From Citrobacter farmeri (GTDB lineage: Bacteria; Pseudomonadota; Gammaproteobacteria; Enterobacterales; Enterobacteriaceae), in the NCBI RefSeq assembly GCF_019048065.1, contig NZ_CP077291.1, positions 1,116,001 to 1,180,000 of the forward strand: 64,000 nt of DNA, given 5' to 3'. This document shows positions 19,405-27,900 of this stretch, one piece after another; the first letter of the stretch is position 1; each line of letters opens with the position of its first letter. The translations under genes were made by a program, and so were the position numbers. The notes under the pieces are model-generated. The model was not told the origin of the DNA, did no database searches, and saw nothing but the letters and a program-made list of their open reading frames with translations.

Positions 19405-19468
19405 CAAAAATTAATTTACCTATTACATGATCACAATTCAGATAAGTAATATCTGATCCGGAGAGCAT

Positions 19469-22078
19469 ATGTTAAAAGCTTATTACAAGCATGTACAAGA
19501 ACGTGCGTTAAAAAATATTCCGCCTAAACCCTTAACCGCAGAGCAAACGGAAGCATTAATTATATCTTTGGTTAGCGGGGGAAGTGATAATAAAAACACG
19601 CTTATTGAACTGCTGACGCATCGCGTACCGCCGGGAGTCGATCCTGCGGCGAAACTGAAAGCGAATTTCCTTTATCAGCAAATAAAAGAAGAAAACCCAG
19701 CGAATATTATTGCACCTCAGCAGGCCATTGAGTTGCTGGGGACTATGCAGGGTGGATACAATATCCAGCCGCTTATTGATTTACTGGATAATCCGAAATG
19801 GGCCAGAAGTGCGGCGGAACAATTAAGCACTACACTTCTTATCTTTGAAAAATTTAAAGATGTTGAAGAAAAAGCGAAGCAAGGCAATATCTGGGCGCAA
19901 AACGTAATTCAGTCATGGGCAAATGCCGAATGGTTTCTACGCCGCCCAGAACTACCTGAAAAAATAACGCTTAAAGTATTTAAAGTTACAGGGGAAACCA
20001 ATACAGATGATTTGTCACCAGCACCTGAGGCATGGTCACGTCCTGATATTCCTCTGCATGCGCTGTCCATGTTGAGTAATCCGCGAGATGGCGTGAATCC
20101 GGATGAACCCGGATGTCGCGGGCCAATTCAGCAACTTGAGCAACTGAAGAAGGAGGGCTACCCGCTGGTCTACGTCGGGGATGTTGTTGGCACCGGCTCT
20201 TCCCGAAAATCGGCAACTAACTCCATTTTATGGCATCTTGGTAACGACATTTCATGGGTACCAAATAAGCGAAACGGTGGATTCGTTTTTGGTGGAAATA
20301 TTGCCCCTATATTTTTCAATACGCTTGAGGATTCTGGTGCGCTTCCGATAGAAATGGATGTTTCCGGACTATCAACGGGAATGCTGATTGATCTCTGGCC
20401 TTACCAGGGTGAAATTCGCGAAAATGGCAGTCAACGGTATATCACCTCATTTTCATTGAAAACAGATGTGCTGCTTGATGAGGTACGTGCCGGGGGGCGT
20501 ATTCCGTTGATCATTGGCAGAAGCCTGACAGCAAGGGCGCGTGAATCGCTGGGACTTCCTCCTTCCGATGCTTTCCGGCAGCCAAAGGCACCGGCACCTT
20601 CATCGGCCGGCTTTACGCTGGCGCAGAAAATAGTAGGAAGAGCGTGCGGTGTTGAAGGGATCCGCCCGGGACAGTACTGTGAACCGAAAGTATCAACGGT
20701 CGGTTCTCAGGATACCACTGGAGGGATGACGCGCGATGAGCTTACCGACCTGGCCTGCCTGAGTTTTTCGGCAGATTTGGTTATGCAGTCTTTTTGCCAT
20801 ACCTCGGCCTACCCCAAACCGGTCGATGTGAAGCTGCATGAAACGCTGCCTGATTTTATCACTCGCCGGAACGGCATTGCACTAAAGCCGGGTGATGGCA
20901 TCATCCACTCCTGGCTAAACCGTATGCTTGTCCCGGATACGGTAGGAACCGGGGCAGACTCTCATACGCGTTTCCCTTTGGGAATCTCTTTCCCGGGGGG
21001 CTCCGGTCTGGTCGCGTTTGCCGCGGCAACCGGAATTATGCCGCTTGATATGCCAGAGTCTGTGCTGGTCCGTTTTACAGGTGAGATGCAAAAAGGGATT
21101 ACCTTGCGCGATCTGGTTCATGCCATTCCGTTCTTTGCCATCAAGCAAGGTCTATTGACGGTTGAGAAAAAAAACAAGATCAATATTTTCTCCGGTCGTA
21201 TCCTTGAAATCGAGGGGCTCGGTATGCTGAAAGTGGAGCAGGCTTTCGAGCTGGCCGATGCCTCCGCAGAACGTTCTGCTGCTGCATGCGTACTTCGCCT
21301 TGAAGAAGAAAACGTAGCGGAATACTTGCGCTCCAATGCTGCCCTGCTGCGTTGGATGATTCGTCAGGGTTACGAAAATGCAGTAACGCTTGAGCGTCGC
21401 ATTGCTGCAATTGAAACCTGGCTGGCTAATCCGTCGCTTCTGGTTGCCGATAAAAACGCTGAGTATGCCGCAGTGATTGACATCGATCTGACTGAAATTA
21501 CCGAACCCATCGTTTGTGCACCGAATGATCCGGATGATGCCCGTCTGCTATCCGAAGTAGCGCGTTCACCAATAGAGGAAGTGTTTATTGGTTCCTGCAT
21601 GACGAATATTGGTCATTTCCGCGCCGCGGGTAAAATTATTTCAGATTCTAGTGAAATTCCCGTAAGACTCTGGCTGGCTCCGCCAACTAAAATGGATGCG
21701 CAACAGCTTTCCAGCGAGGGATATTTCAATAAGTTTATTAAATCCGGTGCCAGAATTGAACCCGCCGGGTGCTCGCTGTGCATGGGGAATCAGGCACGTG
21801 TTCGGCAAGGTAGTCATGTCGTATCCACATCAACCCGAAATTTTCCCCATCGCCTGGGGACCGACGCTAAGGTCTTTCTGGCTTCTGCCGAACTGAGCGC
21901 TGTGGCTGCGATTGTTGGGAAAATGCCGACGGTTGAACAATATTTCTGGCATATGGATAGAATCAATGACACCCGTGATGACACTTATCGCTATTTGAAC
22001 TTTGATCGATTACCAGAATATCAATCAACGGTTAATGAGACGGATGTTATTAAAAAGTTCGTCGTTAAAAATATTTAA
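19469..22078 (+). CDS. acnB: Aconitate hydratase B-type (AcnB paralogue)
   Basis: 869 aa, AcnB length. Domain order is AcnB-specific: HEAT-like N-terminal domain (about 1-160), swivel domain (about 165-370, DDLSPAPEAWSRPDIP and GTGSSRKS), then the catalytic domains. The [4Fe-4S] ligands are C710 (GSCMTNIGHF), C768 and C771 (CSLCMGN). It should interconvert cis-aconitate, citrate and isocitrate, and possibly 2-methylisocitrate. A housekeeping acnB normally sits beside the pyruvate dehydrogenase genes, so this is probably a second, pathway-specific copy delivering citrate to the lyase encoded upstream. GGAGAG precedes ATG 19469. Confidence 0.92.
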   Translation: MLKAYYKHVQERALKNIPPKPLTAEQTEALIISLVSGGSDNKNTLIELLTHRVPPGVDPAAKLKANFLYQQIKEENPANIIAPQQAIELLGTMQGGYNIQPLIDLLDNPKWARSAAEQLSTTLLIFEKFKDVEEKAKQGNIWAQNVIQSWANAEWFLRRPELPEKITLKVFKVTGETNTDDLSPAPEAWSRPDIPLHALSMLSNPRDGVNPDEPGCRGPIQQLEQLKKEGYPLVYVGDVVGTGSSRKSATNSILWHLGNDISWVPNKRNGGFVFGGNIAPIFFNTLEDSGALPIEMDVSGLSTGMLIDLWPYQGEIRENGSQRYITSFSLKTDVLLDEVRAGGRIPLIIGRSLTARARESLGLPPSDAFRQPKAPAPSSAGFTLAQKIVGRACGVEGIRPGQYCEPKVSTVGSQDTTGGMTRDELTDLACLSFSADLVMQSFCHTSAYPKPVDVKLHETLPDFITRRNGIALKPGDGIIHSWLNRMLVPDTVGTGADSHTRFPLGISFPGGSGLVAFAAATGIMPLDMPESVLVRFTGEMQKGITLRDLVHAIPFFAIKQGLLTVEKKNKINIFSGRILEIEGLGMLKVEQAFELADASAERSAAACVLRLEEENVAEYLRSNAALLRWMIRQGYENAVTLERRIAAIETWLANPSLLVADKNAEYAAVIDIDLTEITEPIVCAPNDPDDARLLSEVARSPIEEVFIGSCMTNIGHFRAAGKIISDSSEIPVRLWLAPPTKMDAQQLSSEGYFNKFIKSGARIEPAGCSLCMGNQARVRQGSHVVSTSTRNFPHRLGTDAKVFLASAELSAVAAIVGKMPTVEQYFWHMDRINDTRDDTYRYLNFDRLPEYQSTVNETDVIKKFVVKNI

Positions 22079-22183
22079 CTATTTTTTTAATTAAACAATA
22101 GCTACAGAACCATAGTACAGCAGAGGCTTTTTTATCTCTGAAGCTTCTGCTGCCAACGGAATGGCTTGTCGCTGGGGTGACAC

Positions 22184-23617
22184 ATGTTGAAATCAAAAAA
22201 GCAAAAAATAGCGCTTCTTGTTTTAATAATATTATTATTCATAATTATTCCTCCACCCGAAGGATTGACAAAGGAAGCATGGGTACTGGCTGGTATTTAT
22301 CTCGCATCTATTGTCGGGCTGGTGAGTAAACCTTATCCTGAACCCGTTATCATGCTTACAGCAGTGGCGTTGTCATGTATTGTGCTGGCAAGCTTCAACG
22401 ACTCCCCCGTAAAACCGATGGATGTCCTGAGCGGTTATTCGTCGGGAACAACATGGCTTGTCTTTAGTGCATTTACTTTAAGTGCTGCGTTTGTGACTAC
22501 CGGGTTGGGGAAACGTCTGGCGTACTGGTTTATATTAAAGTTCGGAGGTACAACCCTGCGACTTGGATATGTCACAGCGCTGTTGGACTTAATTCTGTCC
22601 CCGGCCACCCCCTCAAATACAGCGCGCGCAGGGGGAGTGGTATTTCCTATTATCAACAGCATTGCTCTGGTGTTGGGTTCAACGCCAAACGAAAGTCCGT
22701 GTAAAGCTGGGCGTTACCTTATGGTGAATGTGTACATGGTGACGAAAACCACAAGTTATATGTTCCTAACCGGGTTTGCAGGAAATGCTTTAGCGCTACA
22801 GTTGATTTCGGACATTTTTCATATCCAGATAAGTTGGGTTGGCTGGGCGCTGGCGGGCGTGCCTGTAGGGCTTTTGATGTTAGCGGTTATCCCCTGGATA
22901 GGTTACAAAATCACACGTCCTGAATTAAAGAAGTTAGACAATGTTCAAATCGCCACTGCTGGTCTGAATGAACTCGGACCGATTAGCGGAAAAGAGAAAG
23001 GTCTTATTGTTGTGTTCATTTCCGCTCTACTGGGATGGATTTTCTCACGCTATCTGGGACTTAACGAATCCTCTGTTGCAGTGATCGCGATGGTCGGAGC
23101 CCTTGTTTTTAACATTATTTGCTGGAACGATGTTCTGCAAAATAAGGGCGGCTGGAATACCTTGATCTGGTATGGTGGTATTATTGGACTCAGCGCCACC
23201 TTGAGTAAAGAAGGATTTTTCAAATGGCTGGCGGCCTTTATGTCCGATCACCTCGATTTCTTAGACGGGGGTAACAGTACTATTATGATGATTGTCTTCT
23301 TAAGCATAGTAGTTCGTTATCTGTTCGCTTCAGGAGGCGCTTATGTGGCAGCTATGGTTCCTGTATTTGCAACGGTAGGGCTTGTGACCGGAACGGCCCC
23401 TGTACTCCTGGCTTTAGCCATTCTGTTTTCTAACTCTTATGGTGGATGTATCACACACTATGGTGGTGCTGCCGGGCCCATTATTTTTGCTGCGGGTTAC
23501 AACGATATTAAGTCATGGTGGATTGTCGGTACTATCGTTGCTTTACTGACATTTATTGTTCACATGGTGGTGGGTATTCCATGGTGGGACTTCTTAATTC
23601 AAAATAACATACTTTGA
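22184..23617 (+). CDS. DASS (SLC13) family di/tricarboxylate transporter
   Basis: 477 aa, very hydrophobic, with the family's two hairpin motifs: SNT in SPATPSNTARAGG and a second SNS in FSNSYGGCITHYGG. The group includes CitT (citrate/succinate antiporter), TtdT and YbhI. As the last gene of an aconitate/citrate operon it is the prime candidate for uptake of the tricarboxylate, perhaps in exchange for a product. The substrate cannot be told from sequence. A terminator follows at 23648. Confidence 0.88.
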   Translation: MLKSKKQKIALLVLIILLFIIIPPPEGLTKEAWVLAGIYLASIVGLVSKPYPEPVIMLTAVALSCIVLASFNDSPVKPMDVLSGYSSGTTWLVFSAFTLSAAFVTTGLGKRLAYWFILKFGGTTLRLGYVTALLDLILSPATPSNTARAGGVVFPIINSIALVLGSTPNESPCKAGRYLMVNVYMVTKTTSYMFLTGFAGNALALQLISDIFHIQISWVGWALAGVPVGLLMLAVIPWIGYKITRPELKKLDNVQIATAGLNELGPISGKEKGLIVVFISALLGWIFSRYLGLNESSVAVIAMVGALVFNIICWNDVLQNKGGWNTLIWYGGIIGLSATLSKEGFFKWLAAFMSDHLDFLDGGNSTIMMIVFLSIVVRYLFASGGAYVAAMVPVFATVGLVTGTAPVLLALAILFSNSYGGCITHYGGAAGPIIFAAGYNDIKSWWIVGTIVALLTFIVHMVVGIPWWDFLIQNNIL

Positions 23618-23647
23618 TAATGCTATTTTTGAAAAAAATATATATAG

Positions 23648-23698
23648 CTCGATGTAATATAACAGAACGGTGCCGTTTTATTTTACGTCGAGTTTTTT
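23648..23698 (+). terminator. Terminator of the tricarboxylate operon
   Basis: Arms CTCGATGTAA and TTACGTCGAG (one G-T pair) enclose an inner AACGG-TG-CCGTT hairpin and are followed by six T. Confidence 0.65.
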
Positions 23699-23775
23699 CA
23701 ATAAAAATAATTGCACGTAGCTTTGAACACAAAACGTAGTCATAGACTAAATAAATCTTCAAGAAGTTCAAGAAA

Positions 23776-23916
23776 ATGATTTTGGCATTGAAAAAGAATA
23801 ACTGGAAAGAAGCAATCGTCAAGGTCCGTGATCCTAACTGGTCCAGACAAACACCAAAGCGTGTTAATGATATGATGAGCACTTTAACCAATGGCGATGC
23901 TTTAATACAATGTTGA
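23776..23916 (+). pseudogene. Remnant of a phage T4-type lysozyme (C-terminal fragment)
   Basis: The 46-codon frame starts at ATG 23776 and is closed by a stop 24 bases upstream. It contains NNWKEAIVKVRDPNWSRQTP followed by KR, which matches the C-terminal W-x-x-A...W-x-x-QTP-x-R pattern of GH24 phage lysozymes. The catalytic N-terminal domain (E-D-T region) is missing, so it cannot be an active enzyme. It lies about 200 bases from the 3' end of ssrA, a frequent phage integration site, and is probably debris of a lost prophage. Family call is by motif only. Confidence 0.55.
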
Positions 23917-24039
23917 TATTATAACTATTTTAAGGGGAGTTATTATACTTCCCTTAATGCACATTTAAAGAAATTTTGGGCCTAAAAGGTTCGGATTTAA
24001 TGAGTTCTCTTCGGACTTCGCGGGACAAAATGAAGGCAC

Positions 24040-24071
24040 AAAAAAGCCCGCAGGGTTTGTGTCTTGCGGGC
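24040..24071 (-). terminator. ssrA terminator
   Basis: On the minus strand GCCCGCA and TGCGGGC form a hairpin followed by six T, about 50 bases beyond the tmRNA 3' end. Confidence 0.85.
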
Positions 24072-24118
24072 TCTTAGGACTTCATCGGATGACTCTGGTA
24101 ATCACCGATGGAGAATTT

Positions 24119-24481
24119 TGGTGGAGCTGGCGGGAGTTGAACCCGCGTCCGAAATTCCTACATCCTCGGTACTACATGCTTAGTCAGTCTTTACATTCGC
24201 CTGGCACCTGCGGACAGACACGCCACTACCAGACTAGCCTGATTAGTTTTAACGCTTCAACCCCAGGCAGGGCCTCCACGCGATCTCTTTTGGGTTTGAC
24301 CTCTCTTTGATCCCCGTCTTAAGAGCGGAAGCTAGGGAGAGAGGGCTCAGAGCAGGTTATTAAGCTGCTAAAGCGTAGTTTTCGTCGTTTGCGACTATTT
24401 TTTGCGGCTTTTTACGAGGCCAACCGCCCCTCGGCATGCACCTTGGGTTTCGCAAATCCCGTCGAATCCAGAATCAGCCCC
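24119..24481 (-). ncRNA. ssrA: Transfer-messenger RNA (tmRNA)
   Basis: 363 nt, the E. coli length. The 5' end begins GGGGCTGATTCTGG and the 3' end closes the tRNA-like domain with the T-arm GGGTTCAACTCCC and an encoded CCA. The resume codon and tag frame (24360-24392) read ANDENYALAA then TAA. Rescues stalled ribosomes together with SmpB, encoded on the same strand at 40.7 kb; in E. coli the two genes are adjacent, so the adhesin island splits them here. The 3' end is a well-known integration target. Confidence 0.98.
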
Positions 24482-24530
24482 AATGTGTTAAGACAAGTAT
24501 AACAGACTTGTGACAGCCCTTTCCAGCCCA
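24482..24530 (-). promoter_or_regulatory. ssrA promoter region
   Basis: A TATACT -10 box on the minus strand (24496-24501) lies 14 bases before the mature 5' end, consistent with a short 5' precursor trimmed by RNase P. The -35 is poorly matched. Confidence 0.5.
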
Positions 24531-24542
24531 ATCCTCAAGGAT

Positions 24543-25733
24543 TTACCGCTCACGCAGCGCTTCTCGTGCCCGATTGAACGGTTTGATTAAATAGTCGACG
24601 ATGGTTTTTTCACCTGTTTTTATATCCACTGTCGCAATCATGCCCGGTACGATGGAGAAACGGCGCCCCAGCTTGTTTTGCAGATAGTCCTGATGGGTAC
24701 GGATGAAAACGCGGTAGTAGAAGATTTCCGGCTTCACTTTGTCCTGAATGGTATCCGGCGAGATGGTTTCGACAACGCCTTCAAGGCCACCGTAGATGGC
24801 ATAATCGTAGGCGGTGATTTTGACCAGCGCGCGCTGGCCGGGATGGATAAAGGCGATATCGCGCGGAGACAGGCGCGTTTCAATTAGCAGATGATCGTCA
24901 ACCGGCACGATCTCCATCATCTCGCCATTGGGCGGGATCACGCCGCCGATGGTCGTAACCTGAATATTCTTCACAATGCCACGAACCGGTGAGCGAACGG
25001 TCAGGCGGGTCACCGAATCTTCGCGTCCCTTAATGATGGCAGAAAGCATGGCCACTTCGGCGTTGGCTTTGGACAGCGCTTCGCGCGCCTGGACGTAATA
25101 TTGTGAACGCAAATCCGTAAGCTTCAGGCCGATGTCGCTTTTTTGCCGCTGTAAGCGCAGCACCTCGACGTGGCTGGCGGCGCCGCTTTTTGCCAGCCGC
25201 TCAGTGATCGCCAGCTCTTTGTTCACCAGCATCAGCGCCTCGTTCAGTTCGGATTGCGCATCCGCAAGCTGTGCGCGGCGACTGGTATAAAGCCGCGTTT
25301 CCGAGGCGAGCAGATCCGGCCAGGCATTCAGTTCGTCAGAGAACACCAGCGGCTTATCGCTGACCTCTGCCGTCAGGCGCTGACTGGAGGCCAGCGACGC
25401 GCGATAGCGGGCCGCGCTTTCACCAACGTTAGACTCCAAACGCGTGGGATCCATCCGCGCCAGTACTTGTCCCGCCTGTACCTGATCGCCCTCATGCACC
25501 ATTAGTTCGGCGAGGATCCCTCCGTCGAGCGACTGTAGTACCTGCTCACGCGAGCTGGGGATCACTTTGCCAGTGCCAGTCGAAACCTCATCGAGAATGC
25601 CAAACCATGCCCACACCGCGAGGAGCAGGCACAAGAGACCCGTAAGCCAGATGATACGGCTGGCACCCGAAAATTCACGCTCGCGGCTGTCGTCGAGTGC
25701 GTCCAGAGTTGCGTCAGGCTGACTGGTTTTCAT
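24543..25733 (-). CDS. bapD: HlyD-family type I secretion adaptor of the Bap adhesin
   Basis: 396 aa. One N-terminal membrane segment (about 29-48, IWLTGLLCLLLAVWAWFGIL) is followed by a lipoyl-like half motif (GGILAELMVHEGDQVQAGQVL), a long coiled-coil hairpin (about 100-250) and the beta-barrel domain ending GMIATVDIKTGEKTIVDYLI. Bridges the inner membrane ABC exporter and the outer membrane channel. It overlaps bapC by 20 bases and is the last gene of the bapA-B-C-D order, as in Salmonella SPI-9. Confidence 0.9.
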   Translation of the reverse strand: MKTSQPDATLDALDDSREREFSGASRIIWLTGLLCLLLAVWAWFGILDEVSTGTGKVIPSSREQVLQSLDGGILAELMVHEGDQVQAGQVLARMDPTRLESNVGESAARYRASLASSQRLTAEVSDKPLVFSDELNAWPDLLASETRLYTSRRAQLADAQSELNEALMLVNKELAITERLAKSGAASHVEVLRLQRQKSDIGLKLTDLRSQYYVQAREALSKANAEVAMLSAIIKGREDSVTRLTVRSPVRGIVKNIQVTTIGGVIPPNGEMMEIVPVDDHLLIETRLSPRDIAFIHPGQRALVKITAYDYAIYGGLEGVVETISPDTIQDKVKPEIFYYRVFIRTHQDYLQNKLGRRFSIVPGMIATVDIKTGEKTIVDYLIKPFNRAREALRER

Positions 25734-27900
25734 TTTTCCACTCCCGCGTGTTGACCTGCGCGGCCATTCGACTTTGCCCCAGCGCCTGCGCTTTCGGCGC
25801 GTCCATCACCAGTTGCCCCTCTTTGAGCACCACTACCCGTTCTACCAGTTCAAGTACCGGCACGCGGTGAGTGGCAACCACCAGAGTACGATTGCCGAGC
25901 CACTGTCCCAGCCGTTGAATAAACTCACGTTCGGAATGCTCATCCAGCGAGGCGGTGGGTTCATCAAGCAGGACGATATTGGGCGCACGCAACAGCATGC
26001 GGGCGAGCATGATGGACTGCCGCTGACCGCCGGATAGCCCGCTGCCGCCTTCCATAATCGGGTGATCGAGACCTTTCGGCAGCCGTTTCACGAAGTTGGC
26101 CGCGCCGCAAATCTCCAGTACGGTAAAAATCTCGTCGTCGCTGGCATGCGGGGCACCCAGCGTCAGGTTCTCACGCAGAGTGCCAAAAAACAGGCGCGCA
26201 TTCTGGCTAAGAAGACCGACATTGCGGCGTAAATCGGCCATATCGATGTGCGGCAGACTGAGGTTATCGAGACGGGCGTCGCCCTCGACCAAGTCCAGCC
26301 CGCCTGCCAGCGCCTGTAACAGCGTTGATTTGCCCGCGCCGTTGCGCCCCAGTACCGCGATGCGTTCGCCGGCGGCAATCTCCAGCCGGTTAATGCGCAG
26401 CGGCACCCGCTGGTCTTCACTGTGATAGCGAAACTGCGCGTTCTCGAACAGATAGTGGCCGTGAAAGATCTCCTGATGTACCAGCGTTTCGTCGCGCTGG
26501 GTCTCGGTGGGGAGTTCCATAATGCTGTCCAGTCCCTTTTTGGCGGCTTTCACCTGTTGCCAGCGCGCCAGTACACCGCACAGATTGCCCATTGGCGCGA
26601 TCATTCTCGAACCGAGCATTGAGGCGGCAACCACAGAACCGGTTGTCAGCGTGCCTTCAATTACCAGCGGGGCACCAAACATGACCATCGCGGCGTAGAC
26701 CAGTCCCTGGACGGTCACTCCCCAGTTGATCAACCCCTGCGACAGTTCGCGGGTGCGCAGCCCGGATTCAGCGGTGATGCGGATATAGCTGTTCCATTGC
26801 TGCAGAAAACGGTTCTCCGCCTGCATCAGCTTGATGTCCTCCAGCCCCTGAACGCTTTCGACCAGCACTGCGTTACGTAGCGTGGCTTCGTGCGCCGATT
26901 GATTCGCCAACTCGGCGAGTTTTTTTTGCAGCAGCAGACCGGGAAGGATCATCAGCAGCGCGGCGACCGGGGCAATCCAGGCCAGCGGCGGGGCGATGAT
27001 CGCCAGCACCACGATGAACAGGAAAAAGAAGGGCAGATCCACAATCGTGGAGATGGTTGAGGAGGTCACCATCTCACGGATCTGTTCCAGCTCGCGTAGC
27101 TGCGAAATAAAGCTACCGGTGGAGCGTGGGATCGCGCTGTTACGCAGGCGCAGCGCGTGGCTGAATACGCGATCCGATACCCGCATATCGGCGCGTTTAC
27201 CCAACAGATCCATGACGTGACCCCGGGCGAGTCGCAACAGAAAACCGAACAGCATGGCGATCAATACGCCGACGGCGAGAACGTACAGCGACGGCCATGA
27301 CTGTGCGGGGATTACCCGGTCATACACTTGCATCGAGAAGATGATCCCGGAGAGCGACAGGATGTTGATCAGCAGCGCCGCCAGCATCACCGGGCCGTAA
27401 GGGCGCAGATCTTTCAGTACCAGACTTTTTAGCCAGTCAGGTTTGAAACGCGAGATATAGGCGTCCACCCGACTGTCTTTCACGGCGGAAAGTGGACGTA
27501 AGGCGATGATGAAACGGACCGTCGGCAGCAGTTCGTGCAGAGAGATTCGGTTGCGCTGTAGGTCGCCGTTGATAAAACAGACGTCAAGCTGGTCTTCGCC
27601 ATCGAACTGTTCCACCAACACCAGTTCACCTTCCTGGAGTTGGATCACCACTGGCAGACGCCAGCGGGTGAGCGACTGTTCAGTGGGGGCCAGCGGTTGA
27701 AATGAGAGTCCGGCCTGGCGAGCCAGTTGGCTGAGCGCCTGCGGCATCGGTTTATCTTTGAACCAGGGCGCGCTTGCCTGTAACGCGCCGGGAGAACAAG
27801 CAATACGATAATGGGCGGCAATATGGCTCATTGCTCGCGCCCAGTTGGCCAGCGCTGGCGTGGTAATAGGCTCGTCGCCAGGGATGTCGGCGTGGGTCAT
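25714..27900 (-). CDS. bapC: Type I secretion ABC transporter/permease of the Bap adhesin
   Basis: 728 aa. Domain order is a C39-peptidase-like N-terminal domain (about 1-140, no obvious catalytic Cys, so probably a substrate-binding C39-like domain), a six-helix membrane domain (about 160-440), then the ATPase. The ATPase has Walker A GRNGAGKST, signature LSGGQRQS and Walker B NIVLLDEPTA. Energises export of the adhesin across both membranes. It overlaps bapB by 4 bases and bapD by 20. Confidence 0.93.
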   Translation of the reverse strand: MTHADIPGDEPITTPALANWARAMSHIAAHYRIACSPGALQASAPWFKDKPMPQALSQLARQAGLSFQPLAPTEQSLTRWRLPVVIQLQEGELVLVEQFDGEDQLDVCFINGDLQRNRISLHELLPTVRFIIALRPLSAVKDSRVDAYISRFKPDWLKSLVLKDLRPYGPVMLAALLINILSLSGIIFSMQVYDRVIPAQSWPSLYVLAVGVLIAMLFGFLLRLARGHVMDLLGKRADMRVSDRVFSHALRLRNSAIPRSTGSFISQLRELEQIREMVTSSTISTIVDLPFFFLFIVVLAIIAPPLAWIAPVAALLMILPGLLLQKKLAELANQSAHEATLRNAVLVESVQGLEDIKLMQAENRFLQQWNSYIRITAESGLRTRELSQGLINWGVTVQGLVYAAMVMFGAPLVIEGTLTTGSVVAASMLGSRMIAPMGNLCGVLARWQQVKAAKKGLDSIMELPTETQRDETLVHQEIFHGHYLFENAQFRYHSEDQRVPLRINRLEIAAGERIAVLGRNGAGKSTLLQALAGGLDLVEGDARLDNLSLPHIDMADLRRNVGLLSQNARLFFGTLRENLTLGAPHASDDEIFTVLEICGAANFVKRLPKGLDHPIMEGGSGLSGGQRQSIMLARMLLRAPNIVLLDEPTASLDEHSEREFIQRLGQWLGNRTLVVATHRVPVLELVERVVVLKEGQLVMDAPKAQALGQSRMAAQVNTREWKNENQSA

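Noticed and set aside
23553..23891. 112-residue minus strand frame downstream of the DASS gene
   Set aside because: It runs through the operon terminator and opposite the lysozyme fragment, which has the recognisable motif.
1..24118. An integrase and a second copy of the ssrA 3' end marking an island boundary
   Set aside because: I read for both and found neither in the window, so no attachment site pair is reported.
24059..24310. 83-residue frame across the tmRNA gene
   Set aside because: It is antisense to ssrA, a structural RNA.
25714..27900. Active C39 peptidase in the Bap ABC transporter
   Set aside because: The N-terminal domain has the fold length but no clear catalytic Cys-His pair, and the adhesin has no double-glycine leader.
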